Source: JBELHO01 sp042091375
GTDB lineage: Bacteria > Pseudomonadota > Gammaproteobacteria > Enterobacterales > Alteromonadaceae
Length of the DNA: 18,573 nucleotides
Reading direction: 5' to 3'
NCBI GenBank assembly: GCA_042091375.1
Contig: JBELHO010000062.1
Location: 1-18,573, forward strand
Shown here: positions 8,901 to 16,544 of the stretch, piece by piece
Numbering within the stretch: the stretch's first letter is position 1
Layout: each line of letters starts with the position of its first letter
Translations under genes and position numbers: made by a program
The notes under the pieces: model-generated
Told to the model about the DNA's origin: nothing
Databases searched by the model: none
Seen by the model: the letters and a program-made list of their open reading frames with translations, nothing else

Positions 8901-9425
8901 TCTATTGTCAATAATAAAATAGTTTTTTATCGGGTCAGTTCAGCAAAACCAAAAGACTTTTTTACCTTGTATTTGCATCAACTCATTATTCAGGTATGGC
9001 AACAACAAACGATCAATGCTGAGCAAAAGCAATCTCTTCAACCTCTGTATACACAATTTGCTGCAATTGAGGCTACTCATGGTTATTATTTTGATACTAA
9101 AACTCAAAAAATAAGCCATTTCTGTTACCAACAAATCGAGCAACCGCAAGTGTTACTAACCAACTTAATAGAGACATTTGTAAACGGCCAACATCAACCT
9201 CTGCTATTATCGGCAGATCTGGCCGACAAACTGTTAAACAGTAAATCATTTACCCAAGATGACTTTGAAAAATTCTGGTGTATTGCTGATCTTTTACCGG
9301 CGTTTGGCGAAGATCAGTACATAAAATATTTTTGGCCATCTTGTCCGTTACTATCATCAGTAGCCCCATTAATCACCGAGCTGTATACACCGGTTTATCA
9401 ATATCAACAAAAGCTATCACCATGA
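5997..9425 (+). CDS. recC: Exodeoxyribonuclease V (RecBCD) gamma subunit RecC, TTG start
   Basis: RecC is the scaffold of the RecBCD helicase-nuclease. It splits the DNA strands with its pin and scans for Chi on the 3'-ended strand. The protein has 1142 residues, against 1122 in E. coli. The N-terminus IHLYPANKMEHLLAL aligns with E. coli LRVYHSNRLDVLEAL. VQNAGMQHWLNMSLAQTRGIS, the LFEQYLVFRPDW block and ILGLNDGEYPRQ (around residues 665-676) are also family signatures. As expected for RecC, there is no Walker A motif: its helicase-like and nuclease-like folds are degenerate. The start is TTG at 5997, supported by the alignment to residue 1 and by a GAGAGAG site. The next ATG (6024) would remove the conserved first strand. 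The stop TGA overlaps the recB ATG in ATGA. A 100-bp gap separates it from the lipid operon. Whether E. coli-type Chi is recognised cannot be told. Confidence 0.96.
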   Translation: MIHLYPANKMEHLLALYNRIHQLSPPPVFTKEVIIVQNAGMQHWLNMSLAQTRGISLAVDYALPAQYLWKLVRSLAEQGVDSEQNPFSREALCWRIFALLATDTVINHDKFSQVTQYWLTPDQQKAKLGEYSQQEDLKRYQLSCQLADLFEQYLVFRPDWIDCWHNRQTVIDSQQQQQFSQLQSWQAILWQMLTSEQEYNPAALVNSAIAHLPLKPQLLPKRISFFGLNAMPPMWLSFINRLSEYCDVHFFHLNPCFSYWGDVLTEKQAIKACTAWTANVEDIAKTVGNPLLANLGQQGREFLSLIQDYSTFDIAAFDRVDKGMSLEKLSVLEALQQDILTLQDRRTNSLVKKDDSVVITSAHSALREVQGLHDWLLHQFNHHPDLTPKDILVMCPQVEQYAPYVNAVFTRGWQEVDKSIPPLPCSIADRISKDSEPLVAAFTELISLPDSRFQVSQIQAWLRIPVIAQKFALTDTEIERCFIWVERACIHWGLNAEHKNQQLHSQKNSAQFTWQYGLSRLLQGFAQADHITLADNKVLLPVIEGDDGVLLGKFMLVLEQLEFYRHLLTLSRTPLQWHSFLVQLIADFFISSDDGGIHIITHAVDLLVEYCQQANFQQKINLTIVQDFLNNHFSQPQPSRQFMIGQVTFCSMLPMRSIPFKIVAILGLNDGEYPRQRQPLGFDLMSLSTARLGDRSRRGDDRYLFLEAIISARQHLYLSFQGRSIKNNNQRQPSIVLKELMDYLSMAYGWQLTDDNHQDIRQLAMQAFSAHNYQGKFPSFDEKWLAIIANNTGIKPDEPASEITQIIPFSSENSVLAASDQAAINNPILSLNASELISFFQHSARCFARQRLDLHLDSEHKFLSDTEPFDCDHLASYQLKTSLVDNELNSQQSSPTTSDLLKQAQLGGYFPDLPTTPSMLQKLRDDSDLLIEYIRNEQADNTEIQPLALTIELPIKQQTVTLELTATVSIVNNKIVFYRVSSAKPKDFFTLYLHQLIIQVWQQQTINAEQKQSLQPLYTQFAAIEATHGYYFDTKTQKISHFCYQQIEQPQVLLTNLIETFVNGQHQPLLLSADLADKLLNSKSFTQDDFEKFWCIADLLPAFGEDQYIKYFWPSCPLLSSVAPLITELYTPVYQYQQKLSP

Positions 9426-12400
9426 AGTTTAAACCTTTAATTGCACATCAAATTCCTCTGTTGGGTAAGCACTTAATTGAAGCCAGTGCCGGCACCGGTA
9501 AAACCTACAATATCACTCGGCTTTACTTGCGACTATTACTCGAGCAAGAATTAACGGTTGAGCAGATATTAGTGATGACTTTCACTAAAGATGCTACTGA
9601 AGAGTTGCGTGGCCGCATCGATAACTTTATTCGTTATGCACTTAACAATTGGCAAACACTAATTACCACTGATGAATTTTTCATAGCTATTGAGCAAAAA
9701 GTAGCGACTGATAAAGCACAATGGTTATTGAAGCGTGCATTGTTGTTTTTAGATCAAGCGGCAATTTTTACTATTCATGGTTTTTGTAAATCAGTATTGA
9801 GCCAACACGCATTTAGCACCGGCGTTGCGTTTAATGCCGACATGGATACACAACACAGTGATTTGCCAATGACCGCAGTACAAGACTGGTATCGTCAATT
9901 AGCCAGCGACAGCAGCGAACAATTTTTAATGATCGCCGAATTTTGGCCTACACCAGTCAATTTTCTCAATCATTTCAATCGCGTCATTCATTCTGATTCA
10001 AGTTTACAATTGATCAGTGAAGCCAGCCACCTTGAAAATTTTAGTCAACTTGTTGGCCGTGCGATCAGCAACTTAACCTCGCAACAGCAACAATTGGCTA
10101 GTTACTTAATTTCGGGAAAATCCATTGCGGTGCAACAGCAACGCCAATGTGAATTCGATCACTTACTGCAATGGTTAGACAATGTGCAACGCGACTATAA
10201 AAATGTAGTAGTACCTATGCCCGATGCCTTTATTGATGGTCGTCGTTTTGGCCGCTCACCTCACAAACAATTAATTAAAGACATTTTTGAACCGGTCAGT
10301 AAAGTAAAAATTCAGTATAAATCTCTATTGAAAACTATAGCTAAGGCAAAAGCGCTAACCATTGTTCGTCAGGGTATATATCAGATCAGAGAAACCTTAA
10401 CTCAACACAAACTCAGTGCTAACATACTGACTTTTGACGATTTAATTACTCGATTACATTTGAAGCTTAGATCCGATGCAAAGCAACATTTAGCACAGAC
10501 CTTGTACACTCAATTTCCAGTCGCTTTAGTTGATGAGTTTCAAGACACAGATCCAAAGCAATTCGCGATTATTAAGGCACTTTACTTTGATCAAAAGCAA
10601 GCTGGGCTGTTTATGATCGGCGATCCCAAACAAGCTATCTACGGCTTTCGCGGCGGTGATGTATTTGCCTATTTATCTGCCCGTAAAGACTGTGATCACT
10701 GTTGGCTTATGGACACCAATTGGCGCTCTAGTGACACTATGATCGCTGGCTATAACCGTCTCTTTGTCGGCGATAGCCAAGGTCAATCGCCAACCAAAAC
10801 CTTTGCTTATGGCATCGAATATTTTGCCGTTAAGGCCGCTGTTAACGCTAGCCAAAAACAATTGCTAGACAGTCAATATGCACCTTTACAATTTGTCCAC
10901 TTTAGCAGTGAAGATAAACCGAGCAAAGTATCTCAAGACTACAGAAAAGTGATGGCTACTTGGTGCGCCAATGAAATTACTCGCCTACTCAATGCCACCG
11001 ATCACAATAATATTCAAGCTAGAGATATCGCGTTATTGGTGCGCGATGGCGGTGAAGCACTCGATATTAAAACCGCATTATCCACGGCTGGACTTCCTTC
11101 AGTGTATTTAAGTAACAAAAGTAATTTATTAGACAGTGAACAAAGCAAACAATTACTGCAATTGTTAAAAGGTATATTGTTATGCGAAAACGATAGTTTT
11201 TTTTCTGCGGCTGTTGCTTGTCAATTACTGCCTTATTCAGTTGCCGCCTTTTATCAATTAAAACAAGATCAGCTTGCATGGCAAGGGCTGCAATGGCAAT
11301 TTCAACAATTGCGAGAGCTGTGGCAAAGCCGAGGATTTATTACCATGGCACTGCAACTTATGCACCAGCATATGTGCATCACTGGCGATAATACCGATCG
11401 GGTGTTAACCAACCTCTTGCACTTATTTGAACTGTTGCAGTCGGCGAGTCAACGGCATCGACAGCCGCAGCAACTGTACACTTGGTTTGAACAACAAATT
11501 CACTCTAACAATGCAGATACTGAAACCGAGTTAAGACTTGAAAGTGAAGATAATTTGATCCGCATTGTCACTCAACACGGCTCCAAGGGCCTAGAATATC
11601 CGATTGTTTTTATTCCATTTGCCACCCGCCACAAAAATCCCCTTAAAGCGGGCAATAGTTATGTAAGTGTGATCGAATACCACGATAGCAATGGCCAATT
11701 AATCACCAGTTTAGATGGCAGTGATCAGGCTAAACAAACCATGGCAGAAGAAGCATATGCCGAGAGTATACGTTTGCTTTATGTCGCAGTAACCCGAGCT
11801 GAAAAACGTTGTTACCTGTTAACCACCGCCTTTGAGCATTATCACTTATCACCGTTGGGACAAACCATGAAAATGGCCGCCAAGAGTGATATTTACCCGC
11901 AACTACAACTACTTGCTGCGGAACTACCTGATGCTATTGGTGCTGAGTTAATTGACCAACCGCTGCTGGCAGACTCATATCATCAACAACCGCACTCTGA
12001 TACCTTGAGTCAAGTGGCACAATTTTCCGGTAGTATAGAGCGCGATTGGTGGTTGAGTTCTTTTACTGCCTTAAGTCGAAACATCCGCAACAATGGCCTA
12101 TCTACACCTGACAGGGATAATGAAACCATTAATTTAGCAACTGCTGAAGAAAATCCTCAGCCAACGTCGTTATTGCGTTTTGAATTACCTAAAGGTGCCA
12201 ACAGTGGCAATTTATTACACAATATTTTAGAGCGCGTTAATTTTAGCCAGCCCGATTGGCAACCCACACTTGACCGCTCATTGCTACAATATGGCCAGTT
12301 GCCTAACGGCTTTTCTGAGCAAGAGTTAATCAATTGGCTGAACAGTGTTTTAGATTGCCCGTTAGACAATGATTATCAATCTAAATCAAACTCAGGAGGG

Positions 12401-13039
12401 TGGTCAGCGCACAGTGAACAACACATGTTTAACTTGTCATCGCTATCAGCAGCACAAACCATGCGTGAAGCAGAGTTTTATTACCCTCTCAAACAAGCAA
12501 AAACCGAACAATTAGCTATTTTGCTAACCGATCACCGAAATAGGGCAAGAACAAAACTCGGCGCCGATCGCAACCCAGCTTTAACACCAAGTCAATTGCA
12601 ACTGACGCTAGCGGCACAACTCAATGGCATGATGCATGGCTATATTGATTTGATTTTTGAATATCAGGGCAAGTATTATCTCGCTGACTATAAATCAAAT
12701 TATTTAGGCAGCGATCACCAAGATTATCAAACACAACAGATGCAAATAAATATTGAAACTCATCACTATGACTTGCAATATTTGATTTATGCATTGGCGC
12801 TGCATCGCTATTTAGCCAGCGCAATCACCGATTATCAGGTTGAACAGCACTTTGGTGGGGTATATTACTTATATCTGAGAGGTATGAGTAGCGAGCAAAA
12901 ACATCGAGGTTGTGGGGTGTATTTTCAGGCAATAACAGCTGCAGAGCTAGCGCAGTTAGATCAATTATTTTCAGGACAAGCGGTATTATCGACAAATACA
13001 TCAGCATCACCAATTGCACCAGTTGGAGATAAACGCTAA
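9422..13039 (+). CDS. recB: Exodeoxyribonuclease V (RecBCD) beta subunit RecB, helicase-nuclease
   Basis: RecB is the 3'-5' SF1A helicase and the only nuclease of RecBCD. It also loads RecA after Chi. The length is 1205 residues (E. coli 1180). Walker A is ASAGTGKT at 21-28 and Walker B is DE at 371-372 (VDEFQDTDPKQF). GDPKQAIYGFRGGD starts at 400, HGSKGLEY at 719, and the arginine-finger motif LLYVAVTRAEKR at 785-796. The C-terminal nuclease keeps its catalytic set: H933 (LLHNILE), D1076 (GYIDLIF), D1089 and K1091 (ADYKSN). These match E. coli H956, D1067, D1080 and K1082, so the nuclease should be active. An upstream TTG at 9332 is in frame, but the ATG at 9422 is chosen because it overlaps the recC stop (ATGA) and gives the normal N-terminus. 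recD follows with no gap. Confidence 0.97.
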   Translation: MKFKPLIAHQIPLLGKHLIEASAGTGKTYNITRLYLRLLLEQELTVEQILVMTFTKDATEELRGRIDNFIRYALNNWQTLITTDEFFIAIEQKVATDKAQWLLKRALLFLDQAAIFTIHGFCKSVLSQHAFSTGVAFNADMDTQHSDLPMTAVQDWYRQLASDSSEQFLMIAEFWPTPVNFLNHFNRVIHSDSSLQLISEASHLENFSQLVGRAISNLTSQQQQLASYLISGKSIAVQQQRQCEFDHLLQWLDNVQRDYKNVVVPMPDAFIDGRRFGRSPHKQLIKDIFEPVSKVKIQYKSLLKTIAKAKALTIVRQGIYQIRETLTQHKLSANILTFDDLITRLHLKLRSDAKQHLAQTLYTQFPVALVDEFQDTDPKQFAIIKALYFDQKQAGLFMIGDPKQAIYGFRGGDVFAYLSARKDCDHCWLMDTNWRSSDTMIAGYNRLFVGDSQGQSPTKTFAYGIEYFAVKAAVNASQKQLLDSQYAPLQFVHFSSEDKPSKVSQDYRKVMATWCANEITRLLNATDHNNIQARDIALLVRDGGEALDIKTALSTAGLPSVYLSNKSNLLDSEQSKQLLQLLKGILLCENDSFFSAAVACQLLPYSVAAFYQLKQDQLAWQGLQWQFQQLRELWQSRGFITMALQLMHQHMCITGDNTDRVLTNLLHLFELLQSASQRHRQPQQLYTWFEQQIHSNNADTETELRLESEDNLIRIVTQHGSKGLEYPIVFIPFATRHKNPLKAGNSYVSVIEYHDSNGQLITSLDGSDQAKQTMAEEAYAESIRLLYVAVTRAEKRCYLLTTAFEHYHLSPLGQTMKMAAKSDIYPQLQLLAAELPDAIGAELIDQPLLADSYHQQPHSDTLSQVAQFSGSIERDWWLSSFTALSRNIRNNGLSTPDRDNETINLATAEENPQPTSLLRFELPKGANSGNLLHNILERVNFSQPDWQPTLDRSLLQYGQLPNGFSEQELINWLNSVLDCPLDNDYQSKSNSGGWSAHSEQHMFNLSSLSAAQTMREAEFYYPLKQAKTEQLAILLTDHRNRARTKLGADRNPALTPSQLQLTLAAQLNGMMHGYIDLIFEYQGKYYLADYKSNYLGSDHQDYQTQQMQINIETHHYDLQYLIYALALHRYLASAITDYQVEQHFGGVYYLYLRGMSSEQKHRGCGVYFQAITAAELAQLDQLFSGQAVLSTNTSASPIAPVGDKR

Positions 13040-15097
13040 ATGTTTCAATCTACTTATAAAGCCGACATGCAGCCATATCAAAAGTTTAGCGATGCCACAA
13101 AACAACTGGCTAACATTGCTGCTATTGATTATTTTTTTGCTAAGCAAATCATACAAAGCCTAGTAGGTGCTGATCAGACCAAGCATCATCAGGCAGACAA
13201 TCAACAGGCAAACAATCAACAGGCAGCTGAACAACCTGTGTTGTTTCATTTGTTAATGACATTGAGTGACAGTTTGCGACAAGGCCATAGTTGTTTGCCT
13301 CTTGATAGCGTAGCCAACAGCCATTATGGTTTCCAATCTGGGATAGATAATATAGTCACCCACCAAGGATTTGTCTTCCCCGACTTAGCTGCTCTAACTG
13401 AAATAGTTACCGCTTATGCTATTGCGCCTAGCGACGATAGTCCTGTCGTTTTTTGTAACAAGCGTTTGTTTATGCGGCGTTACTATAATTTTGAACAAGA
13501 ACTACAGGCTTTTATTAATCAGCGTTGTGCTGTTCAAGACCAAACCCCGCAACAACACAATGAGCTCAACATCAAGGCTTGCCTGGCTAAACTGTTTACC
13601 AGCGATGCAAGTGAAAATAAAACAACACAGCAATCAACTTCACCCCGCGCCATTGATTGGCAAAAAGTAGCGGTTGCCAATGCCTTAAACAAATCATTTA
13701 CTGTAATTGCTGGTGGTCCGGGTACAGGTAAAACCTATACGGTGACTAAGCTATTAGCTGCGCTGATTAGTTTATCTGAGCAGCAATTAGCTATTGCTCT
13801 TGTTGCGCCTACAGGCAAAGCCGCGCAGCGCATGGCACAATCAATTAATTCAGCTGTGGCTGGTTTTATTGGCACAATAGATCAAAAAGTATTAGCTGCT
13901 ATCCCCAAACAAGCACAGACTATTCATCGCTTGTTGGGAGTGATTGCCAATCAACCTAACTTTCGTCACCACCAAGACAATCAACTGCAACTCGACGTTA
14001 TCTTAATTGACGAATTTTCTATGGTTGATCTGCCTTTAATGACTCGTATCATTCGCGCTTTGCCGGCGCGTTGTAAAGTGATTTTACTGGGCGATGCTGA
14101 TCAATTGCCATCGGTCGCAGCTGGCAGTGTATTAGCTGATCTCGCTCCGCAGAGAACCAGCCAATACAGTCAATACAACACCGACTATATCACTGCAGTT
14201 TGCGGCGAAAATCTGCCTTCAACAAAGTCCAAGCAGGCTTTAGATCACGTAACATTTTTAGTTAAAAGTCGTCGTTTTGATGGCCAAGGGGCGATAGGGA
14301 AATTAGCTTATGCTGTAATAGCTGGCGACAGTGATAGCAGCTGGCAACTATTACAAACCACTGGTCAGCAACCATCCGCTGCATTGCATTGGCTAGACAG
14401 CCAGATCGGTGAAAACTTACTGCCGACAAGTCGCGCCAATCATTTGCATACACATCTCAGGTTGACTTGGTTAACGGCGCTGATCAAACAATACTATGCA
14501 CCGTTACAGCAATGCGCTACTGTCGCTGCTGCATTTCAACTGTTTAATCAATTTAGAGTGTTAGTGGCAACCCGAAATGGTGAAACAGGACTTGTGGCGA
14601 TAAACCAGCTAATTGACCAACAACTCAGCTACAGTGCAACGGCCAGAGCAAACACATTTGCTCAACAGGAGTCGAGCTTATATCACGGCAAGCCCATTAT
14701 GATCACTGAAAATCATTACCAGCTGGGGCTTTATAATGGCGACATAGGCTTTATTTGGCGTCATCAACAAGGGCATTTAATGGCTGTGTTTCAACAAGAC
14801 AGTGCAGAGCACAAGCAAGGTTTATTGTGGATATTGCCTTCGAGACTGCCCAATTACGAAGCGGTTTATGCGATGACTATTCACAAAACCCAAGGCAGTG
14901 AATTTGATCATGTAGCGATGATTTTACCAGTTGATAACCAATCGACTATATTATCGCGTGAATTATTGTATACAGGCATTACCCGTGCCAAGTCACAATT
15001 GACCATCCAAGCAAATAAACGTGTCTGGTATCAGGGTGTAAACAATAAAGTCACTCGGCACTCAGGGATCAGTTCTGCCAAGGGTGAACGGTTATAA
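13040..15097 (+). CDS. recD: Exodeoxyribonuclease V (RecBCD) alpha subunit RecD, 5'-3' helicase
   Basis: RecD is the SF1B helicase that moves 5'-3' in RecBCD and controls Chi-dependent nuclease switching. It has 685 residues, longer than the 608 of E. coli. Walker A is GGPGTGKT at 225-232. VAPTGKAAQRM follows, then Walker B VILIDEFSMVDL with DE at 324-325. GDADQLPSVAAGSVLADL, TIHKTQGSEF at 613-622 and TGITRAKSQL (R649) complete the helicase motifs. The extra length is partly in an N-terminal low-complexity stretch, residues 51-65, built from three 5-residue units (QADNQ, QANNQ, QAAEQ). A second likely insertion lies at about 375-400 (QYSQYNTDYITAVCGE...). The ATG at 13040 directly follows the recB stop. 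The next gene begins 34 bp after the recD stop, with no clear terminator between them. Confidence 0.97.
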   Translation: MFQSTYKADMQPYQKFSDATKQLANIAAIDYFFAKQIIQSLVGADQTKHHQADNQQANNQQAAEQPVLFHLLMTLSDSLRQGHSCLPLDSVANSHYGFQSGIDNIVTHQGFVFPDLAALTEIVTAYAIAPSDDSPVVFCNKRLFMRRYYNFEQELQAFINQRCAVQDQTPQQHNELNIKACLAKLFTSDASENKTTQQSTSPRAIDWQKVAVANALNKSFTVIAGGPGTGKTYTVTKLLAALISLSEQQLAIALVAPTGKAAQRMAQSINSAVAGFIGTIDQKVLAAIPKQAQTIHRLLGVIANQPNFRHHQDNQLQLDVILIDEFSMVDLPLMTRIIRALPARCKVILLGDADQLPSVAAGSVLADLAPQRTSQYSQYNTDYITAVCGENLPSTKSKQALDHVTFLVKSRRFDGQGAIGKLAYAVIAGDSDSSWQLLQTTGQQPSAALHWLDSQIGENLLPTSRANHLHTHLRLTWLTALIKQYYAPLQQCATVAAAFQLFNQFRVLVATRNGETGLVAINQLIDQQLSYSATARANTFAQQESSLYHGKPIMITENHYQLGLYNGDIGFIWRHQQGHLMAVFQQDSAEHKQGLLWILPSRLPNYEAVYAMTIHKTQGSEFDHVAMILPVDNQSTILSRELLYTGITRAKSQLTIQANKRVWYQGVNNKVTRHSGISSAKGERL
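13190..13234 (+). repeat. Three tandem 15-bp units inside recD
   Basis: The units are CAGGCAGACAATCAA, CAGGCAAACAATCAA and CAGGCAGCTGAACAA. The first two differ at one base and the third has diverged further. They are in frame (recD residues 51-65) and encode QADNQ, QANNQ and QAAEQ. A gain or loss of units would keep the frame and only change linker length. Confidence 0.85.
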
Positions 15098-15131
15098 AAG
15101 CAATCAATGATTTATGAGGTAGTGATCAGTC

Positions 15132-15689
15132 ATGCAAATAAAAAACATCAACAAACAGATTTACCGTCGACATCTCAACCGAGTGATCATTGCTTTTATT
15201 CTGTGTTTTATGATCCTCTCGATTCTATTTGGACAACTATTACTGTTGATTTTTGTTGATCTTGGCAGCGATGTAAACACTGCCCTTAGCAAGGTTGAAG
15301 CAAACCAGCCTAAAAGCAATCTTGGCTACAACGCAACTGGGGTGCTGATCGCTTTAATTGTTTGCAGCGCAATCATCAACAAAATCAAATCAACTAGGTA
15401 TTTTTCTGAAATTTTATACGTCTGGCAAATGAAGCAATTGCACAACTTAATTTATCGTCGTTTGCCCAAGATAAAAGCCGCGGCAGAGCAGGGTAAACAG
15501 GATGCCTTTATTATTTTAACTTTCTACTATCAAAGCCTAGAACAAATATATTGTCTCGATGATAATACCTTAACCTTGGCAGAGCTGCACAAAGCGCAAA
15601 GTCAACTCGCCGAGCAAATACAAAATCGACAATTAACCGCTACTATTTCTGCCGAACAGTTTAATAAATCAATGGTATTAGATTATTAA
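15132..15689 (+). CDS. DUF3087 family membrane protein
   Basis: This 185-residue protein is recognised as DUF3087 from my memory of the family pattern. A basic N-terminus (QIKNINKQIYRRHLNRV) is followed by a membrane segment (about 18-42, IIAFILCFMILSILFGQLLL) and a second one (about 66-84, ATGVLIALIVCSAII). A helical cytoplasmic part contains YVWQMKQLHNLIYRR, LPKIKAAAEQGKQDAFIILTFYYQSLEQIYCLDDNTLTL and a terminal helical stretch. Two transmembrane helices with both ends in the cytoplasm fit the positive-inside rule. The function is unknown. It lies 34 bp after recD, with GAGGT at 15116-15120 as a rather distant ribosome-binding site. It may be cotranscribed with recD, but a direct link to RecBCD is not shown. 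Confidence 0.8.
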   Translation: MQIKNINKQIYRRHLNRVIIAFILCFMILSILFGQLLLLIFVDLGSDVNTALSKVEANQPKSNLGYNATGVLIALIVCSAIINKIKSTRYFSEILYVWQMKQLHNLIYRRLPKIKAAAEQGKQDAFIILTFYYQSLEQIYCLDDNTLTLAELHKAQSQLAEQIQNRQLTATISAEQFNKSMVLDY

Positions 15690-15759
15690 TGCTGTACAGT
15701 AATTGCTATTAATGACTGAACAATATAACAATATCTACTTAAGTGAACAGAGACTTGTC

Positions 15760-16020
15760 ATGAAAAAAATTAAAAATGAAGCGCCATTATTAAAAAAAGC
15801 CATCGAAATTGGTGAAAAATATGCAGTTAACCGAGGCTATAAATCCTTTTCTAGTACCAATGCAGCAAAAGATAAAGTTGAGAGCTTATACCGGCTATTA
15901 GTCAACGATAAGTTAATACATCCATTACCTGTGGATGCTGAAGATTTAAAAAGCATGAAACATAAATTGGCATTGTGGATCGCTAAACAACTTCCCGAAG
16001 ATCATCCGCTATTAAAATGA
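15760..16020 (+). CDS. Small DUF5062-like protein
   Basis: This is an 86-residue soluble, helix-rich protein: MKKIKNEAPLLKKAIEIGEKYAV at the start, a central VESLYRLLVNDKLIHPL, and a C-terminal MKHKLALWIAKQLPEDHPLLK. The pattern matches what I recall of DUF5062, a small family of marine Gammaproteobacteria with no known function. I am not certain of the family number. In-frame upstream starts exist (TTG 15703, ATG 15712), but they would add a non-conserved tail. The ATG at 15760 gives the usual family length and N-terminus, although its ribosome-binding site (around CAGAGAC) is weak. No signal peptide or membrane segment is present. Confidence 0.75.
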   Translation: MKKIKNEAPLLKKAIEIGEKYAVNRGYKSFSSTNAAKDKVESLYRLLVNDKLIHPLPVDAEDLKSMKHKLALWIAKQLPEDHPLLK

Positions 16021-16058
16021 TCCCTGACCCAGAATAAAACAATAGCAGAGGATATTCT

Positions 16059-16532
16059 ATGAAACACAAGTTGTATTTGCCAATCATACTATTACTAACT
16101 GGTTGTTCAGATCCGGTTGGCAAGGTCAGTTTAGGGCTATTCACTACCAAAGATGTGGTGATCGAGGCCAAGCAAGACCCCATAGTCAGTGGCGTAACTT
16201 GCCATATTAGCCACATTGAAGCTGACTTAGATCTGTCAGATCCTTCTGATATGAGTATTGCCTGTCGGCAAACTGGTGTGATAAACGCCGCGCAAATAGC
16301 AAAGATTGACAAATCTGCCAATGGCGAAATCGTATTTAAACAATCAAAAAGTATTTTATTGAAAACCTTAAAGGTGCGTAGAATTTTTGATGAAAAAAAT
16401 AAATCACTGATTTACTTATCTTATTCAACTAAGGAATCGAGTGGTAGCCATCATCATTCACTATCCACTGTGCCCTTATATAATACCCAAGCTTGGCAAC
16501 AGTTAAGCACGACTGCAGTCGAAAAGCCTTAG
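16059..16532 (+). CDS. creA: CreA family protein, predicted lipoprotein
   Basis: This 157-residue protein belongs to the CreA family (PF05981 by recollection). Shared features with E. coli CreA include the run VVIEAKQDPIVSGVTCHISH, the later DMSIACRQTG with two conserved cysteines (Cys48 and Cys69 region), EIVFKQSKSILLKTLKVRRIFD, and LIYLSYSTK followed by STVPL. The N-terminus is short and hydrophobic, ending in the lipobox L13-T14-G15-C16. I therefore predict lipidation at C16. Ser at +2 suggests sorting to the outer membrane. E. coli CreA instead appears to have an ordinary cleaved signal (ending AHA). The function of CreA is unknown. It is not followed by creBC here. AGAGGA about 8 bases upstream is a good ribosome-binding site. 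The stop codon overlaps the ribosome-binding site of the next gene, so the two are likely coupled. Confidence 0.88.
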   Translation: MKHKLYLPIILLLTGCSDPVGKVSLGLFTTKDVVIEAKQDPIVSGVTCHISHIEADLDLSDPSDMSIACRQTGVINAAQIAKIDKSANGEIVFKQSKSILLKTLKVRRIFDEKNKSLIYLSYSTKESSGSHHHSLSTVPLYNTQAWQQLSTTAVEKP

Positions 16533-16535
16533 GAG
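16531..16535 (+). promoter_or_regulatory. Ribosome-binding site supporting the TTG start at 16545
   Basis: AGGAG begins within the creA stop codon and lies 9 bases before TTG 16545. The nearest in-frame ATG (16590) has no comparable site. Confidence 0.6.
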
Positions 16536-16544
16536 CAAATTAAT

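Noticed and set aside
9332..9421. RecB extension from TTG 9332
   Set aside because: The added residues overlap the end of recC out of frame and do not match RecB. ATG 9422 gives the family N-terminus.
13416..13670. 84-codon plus-strand ORF inside recD
   Set aside because: It is an alternative frame within the recD N-terminal region, with no recognisable motif or start signal.
15703..15759. Longer start of the DUF5062-like gene
   Set aside because: The extra 19 residues look non-conserved and the family length fits ATG 15760.
5997..16020. recCBD plus DUF3087/DUF5062 as a novel defence island
   Set aside because: RecBCD is a core repair complex with all its usual motifs. No defence nuclease, toxin-antitoxin pair, integrase or phage gene is present nearby.
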